A stretch of DNA of 57,588 nucleotides, taken from NCBI RefSeq assembly GCF_003985155.1, contig NZ_ML133704.1, forward strand, positions 1 through 57,588, written 5' to 3'. The DNA is from Rhizobium vallis. Its GTDB lineage: Bacteria > Pseudomonadota > Alphaproteobacteria > Rhizobiales > Rhizobiaceae. Below, in pieces: positions 1 to 7,524 of this stretch; the first letter of the stretch is position 1; the number at the start of each line of letters is the position of its first letter. The notes under the pieces were generated by a model that was not told the origin of the DNA, ran no database searches, and was given only the letters and a program-made list of their open reading frames with translations. Both the position numbers and the translations under genes were made by a program.

Positions 1-917
1 CGTAAAATGCGATTTGACGCAAATCTGACATATCGCCTTCCTTCTTTCGTTCCATCCATCGCTGAGTAAAAGGCAGGCAGCTCGCGCCGCCTCGCATGGC
101 AATCTTCAAAACCCGTGCCATGTGGGCAGCAGCATATAAAACAGCTGTTTTGCTGATCTTCAGCTATTTAGTTCCGAACTTTCGAAGGCGGGATCGACAA
201 ACTCTTGTCTCGAAACCGCCAAACTGGACGAAGCGGCTGCGAGGTCTTGTCGGTTGGAAATCGCTTGCGTCAAAGATCAACAAATCTCGTCCGTATCCTT
301 ACATCTCAGGCGAGGGACAGAAGTAGTGTGGCAAGTCGTAGAGCCAAGCAGATCGGTACCGTCTTGACGGCCGATCGGCTTCGCACCACGCGTCGAATCA
401 AGGCCGGATGATCAGCAGAACGCATATGAAGGCACAGTAGAGATTGTCGCTTACAACAAACTCGCTGTTATGCTGTCTCCATGAACAAATAGGGGGAATG
501 CCGACAGCTTGGCAGCTGCAGTCTTGCAGGCCCGGATTGTTTCGCCATTGGCTGAGATTGACAACGGAGCCGGTTTCGATCGTCAGCGGGCCAGATTCTG
601 AGGAAATGCTCGAAGGCTACAGCAAAGATCGTGAGCAAGCTATCAAGTTAAAGCGCTAGTCGCGGACGCTTTTTTCCGGCCATACGCTCAGCTCCGACAA
701 ATTGTGGATCGCGTAGTCGAATACGGCGAAGAGCTTAAGGCAATTTTAGTAGGTGCTATCAGAATTGACCGATGATCATTATCCGACGACGACATCACCG
801 CTCATCTTTAGGAAAGTGGCATTTGCGCGTGCCCGCACAGTCGTAATATCGGGAGCAATAATCCCCCGTATCGGTTCAACGTCGCCGGACAAGCCCGCCA
901 AGTTGCATCTGTGGCCT
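1..917. other. Stretch with no recognised gene
   Basis: I see no reading frame here that resembles a known family. Short open frames exist on both strands but lack ribosome binding sites and coherent composition. One - strand element at 106-120 resembles a -24 box (TGGCAC) but has TTGA where a sigma-54 -12 box needs TTGC, and any gene it served would lie outside the window. Confidence 0.5.
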
Positions 918-1628
918 TCACGTTTTCAAGATCTCGCGCCCGACGAACTCTGCCGCTCCAGAAAGACTTCCGCTTTCCTCAGGGAGAAAGCATTCATTAA
1001 AATCGCCGCATTCCTTGCAGCTGGGAGCGCTACAAAGGGAAAAGCCTTCAGCTTCGCAAATCTTGCGGTAAAAATACTTCTTCCACCTCATGTTGTTGGT
1101 GTTGCCTGCCACCAGCGCCGGAAAATGCGCGAACAGCAATCTCCTAAGTTCGGCTTTGTCAAGCAAGCCGAGATCCCGCCAGAGGTGGTCTTCGCGCATG
1201 GAACGTCGCGCAATGATCTTAGCAAAACGCACGCCCTCAGGGTCGCCTGGCCGCACATGCCCTAGGAGCATATCGCGCAACAGTTGCTCCTCCGCATCAG
1301 GCACGCAATCACTCGCCTCTTGCAGGGCAAAAGCGCGGATAAGCCTTGCCGGGAAACTGCGGGCTGGTATATCCCGCAGCTCCCTAAGCGAAAGGCCGGT
1401 TGCCTCGGTCGCGGTGGCAATCCCCATCTCAATTTCTTCAAGTGCGCGCGAAAAAACGCGGAAGAGCACATAGTCATCAAAATATAACTTGAGACCCATC
1501 TGGCATGGTCGGCTGAAATAGCGTGTTTGGCAATCGTCGCAGTGGTCGACGGCTATGCCGGTTTGACGTGCGGCGTCCGCAGCTGGCACCGCCACCGTCG
1601 AGACCCCGATGTGATGCACATTTGGCAT
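918..1628 (-). CDS. nifQ: NifQ, molybdenum donor for FeMo-cofactor
   Basis: NifQ is an iron-sulfur protein thought to carry molybdenum to the NifEN/NifH complex during FeMo-cofactor synthesis, in the cytoplasm. The 236-residue product ends with the family signature C-x4-C-x2-C-x5-C (about residues 199-213, CSAPSCKECGDFNEC), which ligates the cluster. The middle is the usual helical NifQ body (LLRDMLLGHVRPGDPEG, FAKIIARRSMREDHLWRDLGL). I chose the ATG at 1628; a TTG at 1649 is also possible and neither has a strong Shine-Dalgarno. A weak -24/-12 element lies at 1694-1708. No other nif gene adjoins it, so it is an orphan copy about 30 kb from the nif block. Confidence 0.88.
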   Translation of the reverse strand: MPNVHHIGVSTVAVPAADAARQTGIAVDHCDDCQTRYFSRPCQMGLKLYFDDYVLFRVFSRALEEIEMGIATATEATGLSLRELRDIPARSFPARLIRAFALQEASDCVPDAEEQLLRDMLLGHVRPGDPEGVRFAKIIARRSMREDHLWRDLGLLDKAELRRLLFAHFPALVAGNTNNMRWKKYFYRKICEAEGFSLCSAPSCKECGDFNECFLPEESGSLSGAAEFVGREILKT

Positions 1629-1693
1629 GCGCTTCGTCGCTTTCTCCAATAATCGAATTCAGTTGGCTGCTTTGATCCCCGCAAGGCGAGCAT

Positions 1694-1708
1694 TCAAAGG
1701 TTGTGCCA
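1694..1708 (-). promoter_or_regulatory. Weak sigma-54-like -24/-12 element before nifQ
   Basis: On the - strand the sequence reads TGGCACAACCTTTGA. The -24 half is perfect and the spacing is right, but the -12 half has GA in place of the nearly invariant GC. It lies about 65 bases upstream of the nifQ start. No TGT-N10-ACA NifA site was found upstream, so activity is uncertain. Confidence 0.3.
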
Positions 1709-1936
1709 GCTTGAGCAAGTGACAGTTGAAGCCGGCTTTTCAATCACTCGATCGCCCGTGCAGCGGGGAGGCGATCCCGCCTCCCAGTTATCGCCAAACG
1801 GACAAACGCAGGCTTTCAATCTGCGGCGCCGATCGAGCAGTCTGAGTGTAGCAATCTGAGGGAAGATCAAAGATCAATTGCTGCGCAACGACGTGTTAGC
1901 CGCCGATAGAGTTATCATATGTCTCTTCGATAGTCC

Positions 1937-2149
1937 TCAGAGTAGTTGGAGACCGGCACTGAACGTCTTCCGACCTTCAGTGTTGACCTTTGTCCAGTTG
2001 AACGGGAGGCCTTCGGCAACGTAGTAAACGCCGCTTTGAGGCGTCAGCTTTCCGTTTCTCGAGCCCATGTCGCCACGCTCGCGGACTCTCAGCGAATCGG
2101 CGCGATAGAGTTCATTCTCCTGGATCCTATCATTCGTCATTGCGCTCAT
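1937..2149 (-). CDS. Small protein of unknown function, coupled to upstream gene
   Basis: This 70-residue frame starts at an ATG that overlaps the stop codon of the preceding gene in an ATGA arrangement (2146-2149), typical of translational coupling. I do not recognise the product. It is hydrophilic, with no signal peptide, membrane segment or cysteine motif. The end contains a short aromatic stretch (VYYVAEGLPFNWTKV). The case for it being real rests on the overlap with its partner rather than on homology. Confidence 0.45.
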   Translation of the reverse strand: MSAMTNDRIQENELYRADSLRVRERGDMGSRNGKLTPQSGVYYVAEGLPFNWTKVNTEGRKTFSAGLQLL

Positions 2150-2583
2150 AGGAGCACCGGGGAGCGGCGATCAATACGCACTTGCAGGCCTTCCAGTGCG
2201 CCCGCAACGATGAGGCCCTTGTTCGCCACTCGGTCCATCGGAACAAACACAGGATCAAGCACCGGCCGGCAACATTCAAAACGTCGCGCGGCTTCCGTCA
2301 TCGTTATTGACGGCGAACGATAAGGTTTACTACCATCGCCTCCCAAAAGCGCTATCTGCCCGGCAAGAGGGATCGGGTACCCGTCAAAGATCGTAAAGGC
2401 GGTTAACCCAACTCGCAAAGCTTCTTCGCCAACAAATAGCGAGTGCATGTCGTCGAAGCGGATCATCTGAATAAGATCACTGCCAATTAAACCGGCGATC
2501 GATGCAATGCTGTTGCGATCAGGGAGCTCAGCGGCGCGAAAGATCGCACTTTCTGGCTCCAACAGATACACAAAATTTTCCAT
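2146..2583 (-). CDS. Conserved-looking hypothetical protein, rhizobial type
   Basis: The frame is open further upstream, but the ATG at 2583 has a good Shine-Dalgarno (AAGGCAAGGAT) directly before it, giving a 145-residue protein that begins MENFVYLLEPESAIFRAAEL. It has a compact alternating pattern (SIAGLIGSDLIQMIRFDD, LTAFTIFDGYPIPLAGQIAL) that looks like a small globular alpha/beta protein, perhaps a DUF3846-like fold; I cannot name a function. Its stop overlaps the next start by four bases. It lies between nifQ and a region of gene remnants. Confidence 0.6.
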   Translation of the reverse strand: MENFVYLLEPESAIFRAAELPDRNSIASIAGLIGSDLIQMIRFDDMHSLFVGEEALRVGLTAFTIFDGYPIPLAGQIALLGGDGSKPYRSPSITMTEAARRFECCRPVLDPVFVPMDRVANKGLIVAGALEGLQVRIDRRSPVLL

Positions 2584-3735
2584 ATCCTTGCCTTCTAAAT
2601 TCTTGAAAAGAGCTCGTGCCCAGCTGCTTTTGACGGGAGCGAAAGCGACTCGTGCATCAACTTGGGATAGCGACAACGCGCGGCAATATGCAGATTTCAG
2701 CGTGCTGTGTAAATGGTCCTGCGCCAATTCGGTTCGGTTCAATTCAAGCCAGGCTCCGGACGCGTCGCTCCGATGTCGCCCAGCCAGTTGATTCTATTGA
2801 GATATTTTAATGGGCGTGTTTTTATTCCGGCCAGCCCCCATACCAACTCCGGGCCAAACATGAACGCGACGATGTTAGACCATACCGGCAGCCGCGAGTC
2901 GACTAAGCGGGTTCAGCAATCGAACGCGGCGGCCATCGGCGTCGCCGCACGTATGGCTCGAATTTGTCCCAAATTTGCGGAACGGATCCCGACCTTGGGC
3001 AAACTATGCAAACGGGTGCGTGTTCCAAGTTTGACGAGATCTGTACGTTGTACGAATACCCGGCAGAATTAGAAATCATTTCCCATGCTGCAGACGCGAG
3101 AGCCTGAACTCGAAGCTAACGAGTGGAGCTTCTATCAAGGCACCCCTTACGACGTATAAAGCAGAAAGAAAATTTGCAATCGGCGAGTTCCATCCGAGCA
3201 TCACGACATTTGGCTAGCGCAACCGGGGCAACAGCCGCGCTCACTGTTGGCTGACTTAAAGTGTGCTGAAAGCCGCGGTCGCGAGTTCGCGCTCGGTCCC
3301 CAGGCGTTTTCGGTGCCGCGTTTTTAGCGTTATTCAAAACGCGGATGATGGCATCCAATCAATCTATTTTGCCTGATTGGCGACCTTGGTGCATGACCAA
3401 GGTGTCTCACCAAACAAGCCGATCGCGACCTCAGCGGAGAACGTACAAAAATGCAATAGATAGGAAGCGGCAGATTTTATTGCGTATCCCGGAGAGATAC
3501 TGGCGCCGCCTTGTTGCTCGCTATGGCGGCGGCCTTCGGAGTCTGGCGAACAGGATTTGCCGAGTCGGAAGCCGCGAAAGAAGAAGTCGTCACTTTGGCG
3601 TATTCGCGCTGACCCAACTTTTGGCAACCTATGGCACTCACGGCGAAGTCATGCACGTTCATAGCGTGGACGAATCGGGCGAAACGTCAGCGTCGACGCA
3701 GTTCAAGTATTGGACGAACGAACGGGAGCAAGGCC
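2584..3735. other. Stretch with remnants, no intact gene
   Basis: No complete gene is visible. On the + strand one frame ending at 3612 reads like a secretion signal (LLLAMAAAFGVWRTGFAES), and the next codons in a shifted frame could be what is left of an HlyD/RND adaptor (NolF-like) gene. This is weak: only the signal-peptide-like part is convincing. The rest shows nothing I can support. Confidence 0.3.
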
Positions 3736-4002
3736 TTGTCCTTTAGAACTTTTTTTTGCATCCTGCTACTGGTCACGTGCACCAGCGCTGTTTCGGCCTA
3801 CGCCGCGTCGCTTTCCATCTTCAAAGCGTTCGCCGTAACACTAGCGGCTTCGGTTTTCCTTCAGGTCGTTTATTTCTTGAGCCTGCTATTTATGTCCTTC
3901 CGGCCCACGCGCGAGAGCGACAGGTCGATACATTCAGGAACTCGGCAGGCAAACCAGCCACAAAAACATGATCGCGATGAAACTGAGCTGACCTGCCACT
4001 GA
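3736..4002 (+). CDS. syrA: SyrA-like exopolysaccharide regulator, 3-prime end altered by IS
   Basis: An 88-residue protein beginning at a TTG with a GGGAG Shine-Dalgarno ten bases upstream. After the start (SFRTFFCILLLVTCTSAVSA) it has two membrane-spanning segments, roughly residues 6-23 and 31-53, as in the small SyrA / exopolysaccharide production repressor family of rhizobia, inner-membrane proteins that modulate surface polysaccharide synthesis. The last four codons and the stop come from the end of an IS3-family element inserted at 3989; joining the sequence across the element would restore a different tail of about 17 residues ending near 4881. Both membrane segments are intact, so it may still work. 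Confidence 0.65.
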   Translation: MSFRTFFCILLLVTCTSAVSAYAASLSIFKAFAVTLAASVFLQVVYFLSLLFMSFRPTRESDRSIHSGTRQANQPQKHDRDETELTCH

Positions 4003-4020
4003 ATTTTCATCCGGCGGCGA

Positions 4021-4507
4021 TTAGAGCCTCGGCGGTTTTGAATACGCCAAGTGGCGCGGTGTGAGTTCGCGCGTTACGTCATCGACGATGTTGAGCACGC
4101 GAAACCTCCTTCCGCAAGCGAACTGGTCGTGCACGAAGTCTAGCGACCATCGGGCATTGGCCTTAGCTTCGACCAGAAATCGGAGCACGCGTGCGGACAG
4201 CACGGCGTCTGGCTTTGCGCTTGCGGACAGAGAGACCCTCCTCCCGATAAAGGCGATAGATGCGATTGACCCCGGACGGTTCTCCCTCCCGCCGAAGCAG
4301 GACGAACAGTCGCCGGTAGCCGAAACGCCGCCGCTCATTGGCGAGGTCGCGCAGCTTCGCTCGCAACTCGGTTTCCGGCGGTCGGTTCGACTGATAGCGG
4401 ATCGTCTTGCGGTCGGCGGATATGATCTGGCAGGCCCGCCGTTCCGAAAGACCCATGACGGTCTTCAGATGCGTGACGGCGTCACGCTTCGCGACAGGCC
4501 CTACCAT
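4021..4507 (-). pseudogene. IS3 transposase orfB, truncated and frameshifted
   Basis: The N-terminal part (AVTHLKTVMGLSERRACQII) is normal for OrfB. The reading then shifts frame near 4190 and resumes with the first piece of the integrase core (SLDFVHDQFACGRRFRVL, with the first catalytic Asp) and ends soon after NIVDDVTRE. The remaining catalytic Asp and Glu are missing, so the element is dead. Confidence 0.85.
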
Positions 4508-4766
4508 TTTTTTGAAAGAAGCTCGCGGAGTGCTGCTGCGTCCAACATCTGCTCGGCGAGCAGCTTCTTCAGCCTGGCATTCTCATCTTCAAGCGCCTTC
4601 AGCCGCTTGGCCTCGGAGACTTCCAGGCCGCCGTATTTGGCTTTCCAGTTGTAAAACGTCGCTTCTGAAATCCGTGCTTGCGGCAAAGGTCGGCCGCCTT
4701 CGCACCAGCCTCCTGCTCCTTCAGCACCGCAATTATCTGCTCTTCGGTAAATCTCTGCTTCTTCAT
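4501..4766 (-). pseudogene. IS3 transposase orfA, frameshifted
   Basis: The frame from the ATG at 4766 starts MKKQRFTEEQIIAVLKEQE, the normal helix-turn-helix N-terminus of this IS3 branch. It breaks after CRKHG near 4672, where one base is missing, and continues in another frame as SEATFYNWKAKYGGLE followed by a leucine-zipper-like stretch. The gene cannot make a full OrfA without recoding. Confidence 0.85.
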
Positions 4767-4829
4767 TCGTCCGTCCTTTGATGGGCCGGACTCTAATCAA
4801 TTCTGGAGGAAATTCGCAGGGGCAGGTCA

Positions 4830-5146
4830 GAGCAGTCCAACGTCCCCCAGCTTGACCTAAGGCGTAAACGGCGCACCCCTTAGTTAGCGGTGTAGGTATT
4901 GACCCAATTCATCAGGCTAAAGCTCAATTCGATGTCATGGAACTACTCAACAACCTCCAGCAACCGAGGACCGCTTTCTTCACCACGGTGCGGCGGTCCA
5001 TGAGATGCTGCATTGGTCTCCCGATTGCTTCATCTTCGGCAGGAGGCTTCTGGATTGGGCATCGTCTGGTTTAGAAAGCACCTCCGACTCAGGCGACTGT
5101 TGCCGACCGCCGCTCCTGATTAGATGACATGTTTCCGGAAGAGAAC
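4830..5146. other. Stretch between IS3 and acdS remnant
   Basis: The first 50 bases are the displaced 3-prime end of the syrA-like gene (frame resuming with CAG TCC AAC after the GAGC repeat, stop TAG near 4881). I see no gene in the rest and no sigma-54 promoter in front of the acdS remnant. Confidence 0.45.
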
Positions 5147-5335
5147 ATGCTTCGAAATTTGAGCGTTTCCCGTTGCCTTTTCTACCTACGCCGATCGAGA
5201 AGCTCGACCGTCTCGGTAAGCGCGGGGGTGGAAACATTAAGAACAACGTCAACGAGATGACTACAAGCTCAGAACTTGCATTTGGCGGAAATAAGCTCCG
5301 CAAACTTTACTACCGGAGGGTCGAGGCGGGTCCAG
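5147..5335 (+). pseudogene. acdS: ACC deaminase gene, decayed N-terminal fragment
   Basis: AcdS breaks down 1-aminocyclopropane-1-carboxylate, the ethylene precursor, and in some rhizobia lowers host ethylene during nodulation. Here the start ATG at 5147 is followed by a one-base deletion; in the corrected frame the sequence reads ERFPLPFLPTPIEKLDRLGK, then after a short scrambled patch SSELAFGGNKLRKL, which includes the PLP-binding lysine region. A stop follows 12 codons later, and traces of the next segment may run on to about 5560 with further shifts. The gene cannot be functional. It sits directly upstream of the gibberellin operon. Confidence 0.75.
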
Positions 5336-5757
5336 TCTGATTTGCCCAGAGCCGGCGCTTTTAACGCGGCGGCCTCGGCGCAGTCGACGACGTTCCCGCC
5401 CATCGGACGAAAACTGGCGGGGCAACTTCGACGTCGAAGATGGCGCGGATTGTTGCACGAAAGCCCGCCGCGAGGGCATCCCATGCAGGTCGCCGACTAT
5501 CGGACGCAGACCGGCTTAGAGCAGTCTTTTGTCAGACATGTACTCCGCGGTTGTCGGCATTGAGACTGAATGGCGGGAGCTTGACACTACGCGCTGCTAC
5601 GAAATGCCTGCTGAACCCACGAATTCACTTCGGCACGCGATTTGCTCTGGTCACGGTATGTCGCCAATCGCAGCGCGATGGTCTTCGGGCGGCGCATCGC
5701 TGTTCGCGTCTCGTGAGTTCCGATGGTTTGCTGGGCAATGATAGTGGCTCGGTTGTG
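5336..5757. other. Leader region upstream of gibberellin operon
   Basis: This stretch contains no intact gene. It carries degraded sequence possibly from acdS and a candidate sigma-54 promoter at 5631-5645. At 5552-5567 there is a near-match to a NifA site, TGT-N10-ACT in place of ACA. Confidence 0.4.
5631..5645 (+). promoter_or_regulatory. Candidate sigma-54 promoter of gibberellin operon
   Basis: The sequence CGGCACGCGATTTGC followed by T matches TGGCACRNNNNTTGCW at every fixed position except the first T, including the GG and GC dinucleotides and their spacing. It reads toward the operon. A near-NifA site (TGT-N10-ACT) lies about 65 bp upstream. The start of transcription would be near 5657, leaving a leader of roughly 580 bases that contains the CYP115 remnant. 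Confidence 0.5.
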
Positions 5758-5957
5758 TGTGCCGGGAAAATGTGAGGAGTGTTAGATGCGATCTAGAGTT
5801 CTTCGTTTGCGACCCACAACAATCGCCCACGTCGCGAGCGGTACAGCCAAAGCGGCAGACCTTGAGCCAGGCGGGAAGCCGGGGGTGTGGGACTGGACTG
5901 GAAGTTCTGTTTGCGGACGGGTCGGTGGGCGGGTGCGGTCGAACCTGCTGCGCCAAT

Positions 5958-6170
5958 TCCTACGGTCGGCCGACCTATGGCGATACCGACATGTTCGATT
6001 TCAACCGGCTGCAAAACCCGCACCTGCCGCTCGGCCAGGGGCCGCATCTGTGCCTGGGCGCTGCGCTGGCGCGCCTGGAATTGGGAAGTGTCTTCCCCCC
6101 GCCGTTCGTGCGGCCGGAGGATCTGGCGCTGGCAATCGCCGCAGAGGGCGTGGTCTACACGTTGCCTTAA
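5958..6170 (+). pseudogene. CYP115 remnant, heme-binding end only
   Basis: Only the C-terminal part of a P450 remains: YGDTDMFDFNRLQNPHLPLG, then the cysteine-loop GQGPHLCLGAALARLEL and a shortened tail. There is no N-terminal half, I-helix or ExxR. CYP115 is the gibberellin 3-oxidase that turns GA9 into bioactive GA4; most rhizobial gibberellin operons are known to retain only a fragment at this position. The location immediately before CYP112 fits that pattern. An upstream in-frame ATG (5757) exists, but the translated N-terminus is unrelated to P450s. Confidence 0.8.
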
Positions 6171-6238
6171 CTCATTTGCTGCCCGCAGTCTGCCCATCAT
6201 CTTCCGCCCCTTCCGGGCTTAAAGAGTGAAGCGTCACC

Positions 6239-7519
6239 ATGTCCGAACAATCCTTGCCGACGCTGCCGATGTGGCGGGTCGATCACATCGAGCCCTCGCC
6301 CGAGATGTTAGCGCTACGCGCCAAAGGTCCGATCCACCGCGTGCGCCTTCCGTCCGGGCACGAATGCTGGTGGGTGACAGGCTATGACGAGGCCAAGGCG
6401 GTGCTGTCTGACGCGGCATTCCTGCCCGCGGGAATGCCTCCGGCGGATTTCACCCCCGATTCGGTCATTCTCGGTTCGCCGGGATGGCTGGTCTCGCACG
6501 AAGGGGACGAGCATGCTCGGTTACGCACGATCGTGGCGCCGGCCTTCAGCAACAGCAGGGTGAAGCTGCTTACGCAGCAGGTCGAGGCGATCACCGTGCA
6601 GTTGTTCGATACGCTGGCGGTTCAGCCCCAGCCCGCAGACTTGCGACGCCATCTCTCCTTTCCGCTTCCGGCCAAGGTAATCAGCGCGCTGATGGGCGTG
6701 CCCTTCGAGGAACACGCCTTTTTCGCAGGGCTCTCCGACGAGGTGATGACGCACCAGCATGAAAGCGGCCCGCGCAGCGCGTCCGGCCTGGCCTGGGAAG
6801 AGCTCCGCGCCTACATCCACGGCAAAATACGGGGCAAGCGACAGGATCCGGGCGATAACCTGCTGACGGATCTGCTAGCCGCGGTCGACCAGGGCAAAGC
6901 GACCGAGGAAGAGGCGATCGGCCTCGCGGCGGGCGTGCTGGTGGCGGGGCACGAGAGCACCGTCGCGCAGATCGAATTCGGCCTGCTGGCCATGTTTCGC
7001 CATCCGCAACAGCGCGAACGCCTGGTCCGCGATCCTTCCCTGGTTGACAAGGCGGTGGAAGAAATACTGCGCATGTATTCGCCTGGCGCGGGGTGGGACG
7101 GCATCATGCGCTATCCCCGGACCGACGTTACCATCGCGGGCGTGCATATACCCGCGGAGAGCAAAGTACTGGTCGGCCTGCCGGCGACCTCGTTTGATCC
7201 GTGCCATTTCAAAGACCCGGAAGTCTTCGACATCGGACGCGACGCAAATCCCCACCTGGCGTTCTCCTACGGGCAGCACAATTGCATCGGGGCGGCGCTG
7301 GCGAGGCTGGAACTGAAGGCCATATTCGGTTCGATCTTCCAGCGCTTTCCCGCGTTGCGCCTGGCCGTGGCGCCCGAAGAACTGAAGTTGCGCAAGGAGA
7401 TCATCACCGGCGGGTTCGAGGAGATGCCGGTGCTCTGGTGCGGACGCCCCCCGGCATCGCAATCTTCTCATTTGGCGGCGCCTGGCGCGCACCGGTCAGA
7501 TCAGCCACTCGACAGGTAA
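6239..7519 (+). CDS. cyp112: Cytochrome P450 CYP112, gibberellin 20-oxidase
   Basis: The 426-residue protein is a soluble bacterial P450. It carries the I-helix motif VAGHES (near residue 235), the K-helix ExxR (EEILR, near 274) and the heme loop FSYGQHNCIG with the proximal cysteine at about residue 349. Bacterial CYP112 oxidises C-20 of GA12 and releases it to give the C19 gibberellin GA9. It is the first intact gene of the operon, 6 bases before the next ATG. The start at 6239 follows a purine-rich stretch (AAAGAGTGAAG). The last 15 or so residues (after LWCGRPPASQ) look like read-through into intergenic sequence rather than P450 fold. Confidence 0.93.
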   Translation: MSEQSLPTLPMWRVDHIEPSPEMLALRAKGPIHRVRLPSGHECWWVTGYDEAKAVLSDAAFLPAGMPPADFTPDSVILGSPGWLVSHEGDEHARLRTIVAPAFSNSRVKLLTQQVEAITVQLFDTLAVQPQPADLRRHLSFPLPAKVISALMGVPFEEHAFFAGLSDEVMTHQHESGPRSASGLAWEELRAYIHGKIRGKRQDPGDNLLTDLLAAVDQGKATEEEAIGLAAGVLVAGHESTVAQIEFGLLAMFRHPQQRERLVRDPSLVDKAVEEILRMYSPGAGWDGIMRYPRTDVTIAGVHIPAESKVLVGLPATSFDPCHFKDPEVFDIGRDANPHLAFSYGQHNCIGAALARLELKAIFGSIFQRFPALRLAVAPEELKLRKEIITGGFEEMPVLWCGRPPASQSSHLAAPGAHRSDQPLDR

Positions 7520-7524
7520 TCAAG

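Larger units (their letters stand above)
3989..4829 (-). mobile_element. IS3-family element, internally deleted
   Basis: The ends are visible: TGACCTGCCACTGAATTTTC at 3989 on the + strand and TGACCTGCCCCTGCGAATTT reading inward from 4829 on the - strand. A 4-bp direct repeat GAGC flanks it (3985-3988 and 4830-4833), the duplication size expected of the IS407-type branch. At 841 bp it is shorter than a complete member (about 1.2-1.3 kb), because the second half of orfB is missing. It is inserted in the 3-prime end of the syrA-like gene. Confidence 0.85.
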
